A DNA stretch of 64,000 nucleotides from Oscillospiraceae bacterium (GTDB taxonomy: Bacteria; Bacillota; Clostridia; UMGS1810), in NCBI GenBank assembly GCA_015069015.1, contig SVJK01000004.1:1-64000 (forward strand), written 5' to 3'. Shown piece by piece: positions 17,225 through 27,753 of the stretch. The position numbers and the translations under genes were made by a program. Each line of letters begins with the position of its first letter. The stretch's first letter is position 1. The notes under the pieces are model-generated. The model had not been told where the DNA came from. It ran no database searches and worked only from the letters and a program-made list of their open reading frames with translations.

Positions 17225-19876
17225 ATGAAGAAAAAAATCACATCACTTGTAATGGCTGTTGCTATGATTTTGTCTGTTTCGGCCACTGTGTTAGGCGCAG
17301 ATGTCAATGATGCTTCCTATGAAGAAAGCACCAAACTTTTGAGCGCTCTTGAAATTGACAAAGGAATAGAAAAAGGAGACGACGATGCTCTCACCAGGGC
17401 AGAGTTTGTTGCAATGGCGGTAAGACTCATCAATGCCGACTCTCAGTTTGAAGCGGTATATGACGACGTCACGGAAGAAACCCCCTTTGCAAAAGAGATT
17501 GCAACTGCAAGGAAACTCGGAGTTGCAAACGGTGTTGGTGAAAAAACCTTTGCACCCTCATCTCCCGTAACCTACGGTCAGGCGGTGAAGATGATAGTTT
17601 CAGCCCTCGGTCTTGATAAGCCTGCAATTGTGGGCGGTGGTTATCCCACAGGATATTATGTTGTTGCAAGAAACCTCGACATCTTGTCCGATGTGTCCTA
17701 CGGTCACGATAAACCTCTCACATATAAAGATGCAAAAGCACTTATCCATAGCACTCTTCTTTCAAACTTTGTTGATGTTGAATCCGTAAAAATTGACACC
17801 CCCGAAAGTATTCTTTATTACAAAGAAACAGACACAAAGGTTATCACAAAGTTTTTCTCCTACTATGTGGAAGAGGGCGTTGCCTGGACTTCGGGCAGAG
17901 CCACCATGCACCTTGGCGTGGGAAAAGATGACGAAATTGAAGTTGACGGAGAAAAATTCATATATCAGGGAGATGACATTCAAAGTTATCTCGGTCTTAA
18001 AGTGACAGTTGTCTATGATAAATACAGAAAAGCAATTGCAGTTATTAAGTCATCAGACAACAAAGTGTACGAACTCAAAAAAGAAGACATTAAAGAATAT
18101 ACAGGTTCCTACATTTCCTACTACACCCCCGACAACAAAGTTAAAAAATACACCTTCGATTCAGGCTATACAAAACTTCGTAACTGGAGAGTAACAACAG
18201 AAAACGGTTTCAGTTTCGATGACGGAAAAATTGTTCTTATAGACAATGATTTCGAATCGGGAATCGATGTGGTACATATTCAGTCTCCAAACACAATTTT
18301 CATAAGTTCCGTATCAGACAACACTGTTTATGACAAAAACGGAGAAGATCCCGTTAAACTTGAAGACGCAGTTGCTATCGTAAACGGAAAAGATAAAAAG
18401 TTTGCCCGTGCAGATGAACTTTTGCCGAATATGATTCTTTCTGTATATAAAGACAACGACGGAAATGTTACATATGCAGAGGCAGGCTATAACATTCACC
18501 ACGGTGCAACCGTTGAATCTCTTGAAACAAACTATGTTACCATAGACGGCACGCTTTATGAAAAGAGTGCATATTTCAAAAAATATTACAACGACAAAGA
18601 TATAGAAGTCGGAAGCCGTATCACCGTATATTTTGACAATCTCGGAAAAATTGCGGCAATTGAAAAATATTCAGGTCAGGGCGTTGGCGGAATGAATTAC
18701 GGCTATCTTTTAGGTGCAAAATTCGACGGAAGTTTCGGCAATGTCAAACTGAACGTTCTCACAGCACAAAATGTGAAAGAAACATTTTCCTTAAAGAGCA
18801 AAGTCATTGTTGACGGAGTGCCTATGAGTGCATCATCGGACAGTGTAAAAAATGCACTTATTAATCCAAACACCGGAAGATGTGCATATATGCTCATAAA
18901 ATACAGTGCAGATGAAGATAAAAACATCACAAGAATTGACACTCCCTCATTCAGAACAGAAGAAAAATTTGAAGAAAAATATGCAGAGTCTGACTGGAGC
19001 GTTGATAACTCCCTCACCTGCTTTGTTGAAAAAGGAAAAGCAATGTACAGAGGAACAGGCAACTTCTTCCCCTATTGTATATATGCATCACCCATTGTGT
19101 TTGAAGTTCCAAAAGACCTTGCCCGTTTCCCCGATCTTGTATATGATGCTGAACTTTTCAGCGTGAGACAAAAGGGCTTTACAGATAATGACAAGGTAAC
19201 ACTTGACCTTTATGACTATGATGCAGGATTTGCTCCTGCGGCAATTGTTAACTATTCAATGGAGGGAAGCGGAATTTCACCGGTGGATGTTAAGATCGGT
19301 TCACCTGTGGTATTTGTAAATAATGTTACAAAAGCCCTGGATGCTGAGGGCGAAAAAACCTATGCAGTAACCGTTTTCAAAGACGGAAAAGAAGAAAAAC
19401 TTTTCATAGCATCAGGCATTGTTCCCTATTTTGAAGATAAAGACCTCATCCCCTCAAAGGGCGATGTTATGCAGTATGAACCGGACGGTTTTGGAAATAT
19501 TGCAGGTATCAACCTCATAAAATACAACAAAGAAACAGGAGTTTTCAACATCGACTTTTCAAAAACAGGTAATACCATTATTTCTCAGAACACCTTCGTT
19601 TCAGGAAAGATATATTCAGTATCACCAACCCACATCGGATTTAAGGCATCATCCAAACCAAGTCCCTTCTCAGGGGTTGACCTTAATAATGACATCATTT
19701 TCAAATCATCATCCGCTCAGAAATATGTAATATATGATGTGGAAAAAGACGAAATGAGAGCCGGAACCTATGCAGATGTAAAAACAATTCTTTCTGTTGG
19801 TGAAGATGAAGCGAGCGATGTAATAATGTTCTTGGATTGGTCACACCCGAAGATTATCGGCGTATATAACAGATGA
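17225..19876 (+). CDS. S-layer homology (SLH) domain protein, ~880-aa family
   Basis: Signal peptide; SLH motifs near N-terminus (LTRAEFVAMAVRLINAD; GVGEKTFAPSSPVTYGQAVKMIVSALG); paralogous to 60716-63358. Confidence 0.85.
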   Translation: MKKKITSLVMAVAMILSVSATVLGADVNDASYEESTKLLSALEIDKGIEKGDDDALTRAEFVAMAVRLINADSQFEAVYDDVTEETPFAKEIATARKLGVANGVGEKTFAPSSPVTYGQAVKMIVSALGLDKPAIVGGGYPTGYYVVARNLDILSDVSYGHDKPLTYKDAKALIHSTLLSNFVDVESVKIDTPESILYYKETDTKVITKFFSYYVEEGVAWTSGRATMHLGVGKDDEIEVDGEKFIYQGDDIQSYLGLKVTVVYDKYRKAIAVIKSSDNKVYELKKEDIKEYTGSYISYYTPDNKVKKYTFDSGYTKLRNWRVTTENGFSFDDGKIVLIDNDFESGIDVVHIQSPNTIFISSVSDNTVYDKNGEDPVKLEDAVAIVNGKDKKFARADELLPNMILSVYKDNDGNVTYAEAGYNIHHGATVESLETNYVTIDGTLYEKSAYFKKYYNDKDIEVGSRITVYFDNLGKIAAIEKYSGQGVGGMNYGYLLGAKFDGSFGNVKLNVLTAQNVKETFSLKSKVIVDGVPMSASSDSVKNALINPNTGRCAYMLIKYSADEDKNITRIDTPSFRTEEKFEEKYAESDWSVDNSLTCFVEKGKAMYRGTGNFFPYCIYASPIVFEVPKDLARFPDLVYDAELFSVRQKGFTDNDKVTLDLYDYDAGFAPAAIVNYSMEGSGISPVDVKIGSPVVFVNNVTKALDAEGEKTYAVTVFKDGKEEKLFIASGIVPYFEDKDLIPSKGDVMQYEPDGFGNIAGINLIKYNKETGVFNIDFSKTGNTIISQNTFVSGKIYSVSPTHIGFKASSKPSPFSGVDLNNDIIFKSSSAQKYVIYDVEKDEMRAGTYADVKTILSVGEDEASDVIMFLDWSHPKIIGVYNR

Positions 19877-19890
19877 AAGGAGCAGATTCA

Positions 19891-21649
19891 ATGAAAAAAT
19901 ATATAAGTTTATTACTTTCACTTCTTATGATAATGTCATCTTTTGGCACAATTGCCTTTGCATCTGAAGATGCTCCTGAAGGCAAAATGCCCATATTCTA
20001 TGTGTTCCAGAGAAATTTTGATTCAACTCTTCCCGGAGCAACACCTCCTGAGACAACTTATAACGGAAACACTTTTGAAGTAAGACCAAATCCTGTGGGA
20101 GAGGGAAATGTTCTCTACTGGAAATCCACAAATTCAGTGTCAGGTTTCACAAACGGCTCGGTATATACCTCTCAGAATCTTATTTTCACCTTTGAAGTTA
20201 TGTATCTTGACACAACCGGTGCAAGCCTCACTCTTATGCCTCATGCTCTTGACAGAAGAGCAACAGTAATTGTTTCTGTTGATTCAAGCGGAAACATTGT
20301 GGGACCCGACGGAAAAATTCTTGAATTTATGGGCGTGAGAGACCGCTTTACAAGAATCACTTTGGATGTTGACATAAAAACCGGTCTTTGCGATATCTAT
20401 GTTGATGCAGTTAAAAAAGCATCACAGATTAATACCGCCCTTGCAAATTTCACAGACGTTGGCGAAATCAGATTAAACCTTGGCGGCGGCGAAGGATATC
20501 TTGATAATTTCTATATATATTCAGCAAAGATGCCCATAGAAGTTGCAGAGGCAAAGGGAATTGAATGGACAACATCCACAACCCTTTCCGAAAACGGAAT
20601 GATAGCATCTGATGAAGAACTGAAAGAACATATGGAAGGTTCCCTTGCCGTAAGCAGTAACAAAGGGAAATATTATTACGACGGCAAGAACTCTTCGTGA
20701 CTGTATGCAACTTGTATATGAAGACGGCCCCAAAAGAGACCGCAGGCTGTGGCTTGGGGACTTAAGACTTCAGGCACTTGTGAACTATGCAACCTTTGGT
20801 GACACAAACCTTGTAAAAAAATGCATATACCTTTTTGCAGGTCTTATGTCAGATGATGGCAAAGTACCCTCTTGTCTCTACATTGCCCCAAATCCAAAAG
20901 ACGGCGAAATATATCTTGCAGACTATTGCATGATTCTGATGGCGTGTCTCTGGGACTGGTGGGAATTTACAGGGGACAAAAGCCTTTGCGAGGAAATTTT
21001 TGATGTGGCATTTAATCAGTTTGAAATCGTTTTTAAAGAAAGACTTCTTCCCGACGGCACCATAAGAGATGATGATTCCTGGTGGATTTTCGTTGACTGG
21101 GATGACTACAAACTCCCAAGGTCTCTTGCCGCAAGTGCAGAATTTGCATATTTTCTGACCTATGCCATAAAAATGGCGGAACTTCTCGGAAAAGAAGAGG
21201 AACTTTCCAAGGCAAAAAAATATTATGACATCATAACAAAATGTGCAAAGGAAAAGTATTTCAACAAAGACAAAGGACTTTTTGAAGATGAAGGAAAGGT
21301 GTGCTGGAACACCAACTGCTTTATGGTTTTATCAGGGGCTCTTTCAAAGGAAGAAGGCATCAGCATAATGAAAAATCTTCGCTCTTCCAAAGATGCTCTT
21401 GTTCCTGTAACACCCTATGTCTATCACTATGTGGCACAAAGTTATGCAGACCTTGGAATGAAAGAAGAACTTGAAGAACTTATTTTTGACTATTGGGGCG
21501 ACATGATAAGAAAGGGTGCAGACACTTTCTGGGAGTCTCACAAAAAAGACGATCCTTTCTTCTCGCCTTACGATGACTCGGTTCTTGTAAGCGCCTGTCA
21601 TGCCTGGAGTTGCACACCGATGTATTTTATAAAGAAGTATTTTGAGTAA
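19891..21649 (+). pseudogene. LamG-like + GH78-like (alpha/alpha barrel) secreted protein interrupted by a 1-nt frameshift near 20680-20700
   Basis: ORF 19891-20700 ends ...YYYDGKNSS*; the next frame reads RTLRDCMQLVYEDGPKRDRRLWLGDLR (GH78-like) continuous with ORF 20705-21649. Confidence 0.7.
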
Positions 21650-21786
21650 AGTGGCAATGGTATAAATTAGAGTTTATCGTACTAATGATGAAAAAACGCC
21701 ATAGCGAAAGGCTTCTCCTAAAGGCGAAGGCTTCGCAGCATTCTATTCTCTAATCCCTAATTTCTAATCACTATGTGGAGGTAACA

Positions 21787-24700
21787 ATGAAAAGACTAAT
21801 TTCTCTTATTATCACATTAATAATGACACTATCTTGCATGATGTCATTTCAGATTCCGTCATTTTCCCAAGGTGAGACAAGCCTTGTCATATCACCAGCC
21901 GACGGGCAGACAGTTTATGCAGGAAAAGACATCACCTTTTGTGCAAAAGTTCCCAAAGACAGCGTCGCAGTAGCATTTTCTCTTGACGGAAAAGATATGG
22001 GAACACCTGTGACAGACGACGGTGAAAACTATAAAATAACTCTTGATTCTTCAATTCTTACCGATTCAGAACACACATTCAAAGTTGATGCGGCACTTGG
22101 TGAAGATGTAATAACAAAAACATCAGAGTTTAATTTATATTCCTATGAAAATACTGTTGTATATAACGATTTTCAGTTTAAAGGCACAACTGCAACAGAG
22201 GCAGATATCCAGGCGTGCGAAGCAAACGATTCTTCTCCTGCAATCTGGAGTCTTGGCACTTCGTGCAGTGCCGGAAGTGATGAAACCGGCAACAAATGGC
22301 TTCACTTTGAACAGCATCTTTCCTCAGCAGGCTATCCTGAAATTCGAATCGGACTTAACAAGCAGTTTTTCGGATATGATGTTGTAGGTGCAAATAGCGG
22401 TATTTCAGAGGGCGTTGTAACAACAGAATTTGACATAAAAATGAACCTTGCATCGGGAATGACTCTGAACGGCTCCGGTGCTCACGGTACAACTTTTTCA
22501 AGTTATTATGGCACAACGAATGTATGGAGACTTTTCAATTCAAACGGCACTCTCGGTAACTCTTCAAAAACCTACACCCATGGCGAAAATGCCAAGTGGG
22601 GACACGTTAAGATTGTAACCGACTACACAAACAACATCTGGGCATATTACTATAACGATGAACTTATCTACCATGACACAAGAGCACTCAGCCCCTATGG
22701 AATAATAAATCAGTGGGATATGTACGGTCTAAAATTGCAGTGCTACGGCACCGATGTAAGTTATGATCTTGATAATTTCAGAATTTCCCACAAATTGACA
22801 AACCCCATAGGCTTTGCAGATTTTAAAAATGTGGAATTCAAAGATTCCGAGTACTCCGGCGGTGTGGGAAGAGTTGACCATATGTTTACACCAAGATGTT
22901 ACGGATTTCTTTCAGATTCTGCAACCTCAGATTTTAACCTTTCAGAAGGAACAGACGGAGGCACAGATAAGGCGCTGAGAGTTTGCCCCAACACCGCAGA
23001 GTATCCCAACTGGAGAATATATTTTCAGAATAAGCCCTACGGCAACTCTTCAACCGGAGTTTTGAAAGCATCCTTTGACATATACTTTGAAGAGTTTTAC
23101 AAAGTAAATCTTTCAGACGGTTTCGGTTTTTCTTTTGGAACAGAAATTTTCTCGGCCACTGGAAATGCGGGAAATCTTACATATGAGAAAAACAAATGGT
23201 ACAAAGTGGAAGTTCTGACAGATATGGACAATAAAAAGGCATATGTTTTTCTTGACGGAATTCTGATATCAGAACCTGAAATTACAGCCAACATACTCAC
23301 AAGAGAGTTTTTCCAGTTTACAATATTTGGTAATAACAAAGCAGAGGATAAGGGAGTAAGACTTGATAATATAAGTTTTGAATATATAAATCTTCCAAAA
23401 CTCAAAAAAGCAGCAGAGGTAACCTCCGACTCCTCTCTTCTTCCTGTTTCATTCACATCTCCCTTCACATCCATCAAAAAAGAGGATGTTAAAGTGAAAG
23501 TTAACGGAGAAGACGTAAATGTTTTGTCACTTTCCCAAAGCGGAGCAGACATAACCGTTGGAATCAGCAAAGCTGTCGGAACAGATTCCACAATTGATAT
23601 GACAATCCTTTCATCGGCTCTTACAGGAAGTGTTACTCCTCTTACAAAGGATTACTCATTCACCTATAAAGTCGCGGAAAATGTGGGATTTAATCCCATT
23701 GAACTCACCTACACAGGCGGAGTGGCAACAGCCCACGTAACAGGATATTTTGATGCAGCAACCCTTTCTTATGACCTCTATCTTGCAGCCTACGATTTTG
23801 GCGGCAGCGGAAGTTATGAACTTACAAGAATAGAGAAAACACCCATTACCCCCACACCCGGAGAGAATCTGTCAGAAAAGGCAGAACTTTCCTCACTGAA
23901 AGAAAATGACCGTATACTCAAGGCATTTTTATGGAATGAAAATATGGTACCAATAGACAAACAAACACTTGAAATTAATACAGACGTAAGCGGTGAAACA
24001 ATCATTGCCGATGTTCTTTCTCACTCAGGACAAAACGTTCACCCAAGACTCATGCTCACAGAGAATGATTTTACAAGAATCAAAACCGTTGATGATACTG
24101 TGTACAAAAAAGGTATAGACGGACTTATTGCGGCAAACAGAAGCAAACTCAGCAAAAATTCTGACGGCACATATGTTGTTCCTCTTTGCGAATATGAAAT
24201 AGCAGACGGCATAAGACTTTTGCCTGTATCAAGAGAAATGCTTTCGAGGGTAACAAGCCTTGCAATGACCTACAAACTCACAGGCAATGATGCCTATGCC
24301 GAAAGATGTTATGCTGAACTTGCAAATGCGGCATCATTCCCCGACTGGAACCCCAAACACTTCCTTGATGTAGGAGAGATGTGCAACGCTTTTGCAATCG
24401 GCTACGACTGGATATATGACTGGATGAGCGAATCCCAGAGAGAAGTTCTCTACACAGCAATGGTTGAAAAAGGTCTCAGGCAGGCTATGCAGGATTACAC
24501 AGACGCCGAAAGATACAGAACCTACAAATGGTATCAGGCTAATCCCGGAAACAACTGGAAATTTGTCTGCAACGGCGGTGTCAGCAATGCTGCTCTTGCC
24601 ATATTTGATGAAGAGGGTGTGGACAAAGAACTTTGTGCAGATGTTCTTGGTTATGCTTTTGAAGATGTATATAAAGCGGCAAGAAATCTCTACCTGGAAG

Positions 24701-25827
24701 ACGGAAGTTTCATTGAAGGCTTCACCTATTGGACATATGCTTCAAACTACTTTGCATACTACACCTCCGCACTTCGCACTTCAACAGGTAAAGACTACGG
24801 TCTGACAATGTACGATCCCATAAAGGAATCTGTATATTATGTAAAAAATATTTCTTCCAACCGTTTCATATCCTTTAACTTCGGTGATGCAGTTGAAACA
24901 AACCTTTGCAATCCTGTAATTTTGTGGTTTGGTAAAACCTACAGAGCATATGACATTTCAGCACTTCGTGCTGATTACATAAGACCTGCAGGTGTGACGC
25001 CAAATCCCATGGATCTTCTCTGGTACAACCACGAAGAATATGAATCACCCCTGGGAAGCAATCTCTACTACGGCAGAGAGGGAGGCAGAGAGGCATCCTT
25101 CAGAAGCAGTTGGGACAAAAATGCACTCTATGGTGCAATTCACTATGGCGACAACGAAGGCTCTCACAATCAGTCAGACACAGGTGTGTTTGTTATAGAA
25201 TATGGCGGAAAGAGATTCTTCAATGACCTCGGTCAGGATAATTACAACGTAAATGACTATACAAAAGCCTACCGATATCGCACAGAGGGACACAACACCA
25301 TAATAATGAAATCACGTTTCTATCCAACCTATGGCAACCAGTCCACAGACTCTGTGTGCAGAATTCAGCGCTTTGAGGGATCGGATGCCGGTGACTCATT
25401 TGCAATTGCAGACATCAGTGCAGCATATGGCGGCAAGGGACTTGTGAGAGGTATGAAACTCACCGCAGATAAAAAGGCAATTATCATTCAGGATGAACTT
25501 ACGCCGGGCGCTCTTTATGAGGGTTACTGGTTTGGTCACACAACTGCGGACATCACCCTTTCAGATGATGCAAAAAGTGCAGTTTTAGACATTGATGGAG
25601 TGAAAATGTGGGTTGGAATCCTTACAGGACAGACATTCTCTGTTATGGATGCAATTCAACTCAGTTCCTCTATGATTCAGGAAGGTCAGATTGACAACTC
25701 GCAGTTCAAAAAACTTGCAATCAAATTTACAGGTAACACCGACATAAGTGTTGCAATTATGCCTCTTGGAAACGGCGAGAATGCTCCGTCTTCAATTCCT
25801 GAATTTAAAAAATTGAGTGAATGGTAA
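21787..25827 (+). CDS. large secreted heparinase II/III-like polysaccharide lyase with LamG-like modules
   Basis: Signal peptide; HPRLMLTENDF; KHFLDVGEMCNAFAIGYDWIYDWM; NNWKFVCNGGVSNAALAIFDEEG; GSHNQSDTGVFVIEYGGKRFFNDLGQDNYN; RBS GGAGG at 21777. Confidence 0.85.
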   Translation: MKRLISLIITLIMTLSCMMSFQIPSFSQGETSLVISPADGQTVYAGKDITFCAKVPKDSVAVAFSLDGKDMGTPVTDDGENYKITLDSSILTDSEHTFKVDAALGEDVITKTSEFNLYSYENTVVYNDFQFKGTTATEADIQACEANDSSPAIWSLGTSCSAGSDETGNKWLHFEQHLSSAGYPEIRIGLNKQFFGYDVVGANSGISEGVVTTEFDIKMNLASGMTLNGSGAHGTTFSSYYGTTNVWRLFNSNGTLGNSSKTYTHGENAKWGHVKIVTDYTNNIWAYYYNDELIYHDTRALSPYGIINQWDMYGLKLQCYGTDVSYDLDNFRISHKLTNPIGFADFKNVEFKDSEYSGGVGRVDHMFTPRCYGFLSDSATSDFNLSEGTDGGTDKALRVCPNTAEYPNWRIYFQNKPYGNSSTGVLKASFDIYFEEFYKVNLSDGFGFSFGTEIFSATGNAGNLTYEKNKWYKVEVLTDMDNKKAYVFLDGILISEPEITANILTREFFQFTIFGNNKAEDKGVRLDNISFEYINLPKLKKAAEVTSDSSLLPVSFTSPFTSIKKEDVKVKVNGEDVNVLSLSQSGADITVGISKAVGTDSTIDMTILSSALTGSVTPLTKDYSFTYKVAENVGFNPIELTYTGGVATAHVTGYFDAATLSYDLYLAAYDFGGSGSYELTRIEKTPITPTPGENLSEKAELSSLKENDRILKAFLWNENMVPIDKQTLEINTDVSGETIIADVLSHSGQNVHPRLMLTENDFTRIKTVDDTVYKKGIDGLIAANRSKLSKNSDGTYVVPLCEYEIADGIRLLPVSREMLSRVTSLAMTYKLTGNDAYAERCYAELANAASFPDWNPKHFLDVGEMCNAFAIGYDWIYDWMSESQREVLYTAMVEKGLRQAMQDYTDAERYRTYKWYQANPGNNWKFVCNGGVSNAALAIFDEEGVDKELCADVLGYAFEDVYKAARNLYLEDGSFIEGFTYWTYASNYFAYYTSALRTSTGKDYGLTMYDPIKESVYYVKNISSNRFISFNFGDAVETNLCNPVILWFGKTYRAYDISALRADYIRPAGVTPNPMDLLWYNHEEYESPLGSNLYYGREGGREASFRSSWDKNALYGAIHYGDNEGSHNQSDTGVFVIEYGGKRFFNDLGQDNYNVNDYTKAYRYRTEGHNTIIMKSRFYPTYGNQSTDSVCRIQRFEGSDAGDSFAIADISAAYGGKGLVRGMKLTADKKAIIIQDELTPGALYEGYWFGHTTADITLSDDAKSAVLDIDGVKMWVGILTGQTFSVMDAIQLSSSMIQEGQIDNSQFKKLAIKFTGNTDISVAIMPLGNGENAPSSIPEFKKLSEW

Positions 25828-25978
25828 AGAATTTTTATAATATAAAAAACACCGTGAATCTGATATGCACCCCAAAAGCCAGACACTTTCAGATGTGCAT
25901 ATCACTTGTGACGTTGCGTTTTCAATCATTGCATAATGGTCGATGTGCAATTTTGGGACAATTATGCAAAATTCATTG

Positions 25979-26007
25979 TTGACATCTTGATTTTAAAGTG
26001 CTATAAT
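25979..26007 (+). promoter_or_regulatory. sigma-A type promoter for the T-box/trpB transcript
   Basis: TTGACA (25979-25984), 17-nt spacer, TATAAT (26002-26007). Confidence 0.75.
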
Positions 26008-26019
26008 TAAAAAAAATAA

Positions 26020-26270
26020 ATATCACTAAACCGATGAGGCAGAAAAAAGTCAAAACAAGTCTTTTTAAGCGAGTGGATTATGGTGAGAGTTCCGCAAAGA
26101 CCTTTGAGTAATATGGGCTGCCGAGGGCGACGTCAAATGCGTCGACGTGAGACCTGCGTAAAACGGTCGGGGATATGATGGTATCTCACAGAGAAAGAAA
26201 TCAAGGTGGCACCGCGGACATATAAATTCGCCCTTGAATTGTCATATGACAATTCAAGGGCTTTTGTTTT
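26020..26270 (+). ncRNA. T-box leader
   Basis: Canonical T-box AAGGTGGCACCGCGG (26203-26217) followed by terminator GCCCTTGAATTGTCATATGACAATTCAAGGGC + T-rich tract (26230-26270); 5' boundary approximate. Confidence 0.92.
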
Positions 26271-26343
26271 CAGTAATCCGATATGACAATACGGAAACAC
26301 AAATACCATCCCGTGATATAAAAAGAAACAGGAGGAACATAAA

Positions 26344-27576
26344 ATGAAAAATTTCAGAGATTTTGAAACCTATCTTAAACACTTTCCCACAGAGGACGGA
26401 TATTTTGGTGAACATGGTGGAGCATATCTCCCCGAATCCCTTATACCTGCTTTCAAAGAGGCTGACGATGCCTATGAGGCAATTTGTCACAGTGCACAGT
26501 TCATAAATGAACTCAGAAGAATCAGAAAAGAATTTCAGGGACGCCCCACCCCTGTGTATCATTGCGAAAGACTTTCCAAACTTTTCGGAAACTGTCAGAT
26601 ATACCTGAAAAGAGAAGACCTGAATCACACAGGTGCTCACAAGCTTAATCACTGTATGGGTGAAGGGCTTTTAGCAAAATATATGGGCAAGAAAAAACTC
26701 ATTGCCGAAACAGGTGCAGGTCAGCATGGTGTTGCTATTGCTACAGCTGCTGCATATTTTGGTATGGAATGTGATGTGTATATGGGAGAGGTTGACATTG
26801 CAAAACAGCACCCCAATGTTATCAGAATGAAAATGCTTGGCGCAAATGTTATTCCCGTAACCCACGGTCTCAAAACGTTAAAGGAAGCTGTTGATGCGGC
26901 GTTTGAGGCATATCTCAATGAATATGATAATGCCATATATTGCATAGGCTCGTGCCTCGGACCTCACCCCTTCCCGAAAATGGTGAGAGATTTCCAGTCG
27001 GTTATCGGAATTGAAGCAAGAGAACAGTTCCTTGAAATGACAGGCATTATGCCCGATGCGGTAACTGCTTGTGTCGGCGGAGGATCAAACTCTCTTGGTA
27101 TGTTTATTCCCTTCCTTGCAGATCCTGTTGAAATATATGGCGTTGAGCCCCTCGGAAAAGGCTCAAATGTTGGGGATCACGCAGCTACAATGAAGTTTGG
27201 TACAAAAGGCAGACTCCACGGCTTTGATAGTTACGTTTTGCAGGATGAAAACGGTGAACCGCTTCCTGTATATTCAATTGCAAGCGGTCTTGACTATCCC
27301 GGTGTCGGACCGGAACACGCATATTTAAGAGATGTGGGCAGAGTTAAATATGATGCGGTAACAGATGAAGAAGCAATGGAGGCATTTTTCCTCCTCTCAA
27401 GATATGAAGGAATCATTCCTGCCATCGAAAGTGCTCACGCTGTTGCATTTGCCATCAAATATGCAAAAGAACATAAATCAGGCTCAATTCTTGCTTGCCT
27501 TTCGGGAAGAGGAGACAAGGATATTGACTATGTTTATGAAAACTACGGTTGCGGTGAAAAGTTTAAACTTGACTGA
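26344..27576 (+). CDS. trpB: tryptophan synthase beta chain (stand-alone)
   Basis: PLP motif [38 protein letters not shown]; downstream of the T-box. Confidence 0.9.
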   Translation: MKNFRDFETYLKHFPTEDGYFGEHGGAYLPESLIPAFKEADDAYEAICHSAQFINELRRIRKEFQGRPTPVYHCERLSKLFGNCQIYLKREDLNHTGAHKLNHCMGEGLLAKYMGKKKLIAETGAGQHGVAIATAAAYFGMECDVYMGEVDIAKQHPNVIRMKMLGANVIPVTHGLKTLKEAVDAAFEAYLNEYDNAIYCIGSCLGPHPFPKMVRDFQSVIGIEAREQFLEMTGIMPDAVTACVGGGSNSLGMFIPFLADPVEIYGVEPLGKGSNVGDHAATMKFGTKGRLHGFDSYVLQDENGEPLPVYSIASGLDYPGVGPEHAYLRDVGRVKYDAVTDEEAMEAFFLLSRYEGIIPAIESAHAVAFAIKYAKEHKSGSILACLSGRGDKDIDYVYENYGCGEKFKLD

Positions 27577-27753
27577 TTTACGCATGGAATATGGCGTTTT
27601 GTGGGTTGAAACGAAAGAATTTCACAAAAGATAAACACTTCGGACAGGAATAAATTTACGTTGACGGAAGTTCCCGAATGTGATAAAATTTTTATAGCAA
27701 TCCGATAGTTCTGTGAAGGCTTGATGCATTGCAAGAAAAAAGAGGTGAATTTT

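Noticed and set aside
21693-21773. Short hairpins and CTAATCC-like 7-mer repeats before the 21787 gene as another hairpin array
   Set aside because: Lack the ATG...CAT boundary and linker grammar; only weak low-complexity similarity.
25861-25904. Inverted repeat TGATATGCAC/GTGCATATCA upstream of the trpB promoter
   Set aside because: 10-bp arms with a 24-nt spacer in AT-rich DNA; no T-tract and no second instance, so no function could be supported.
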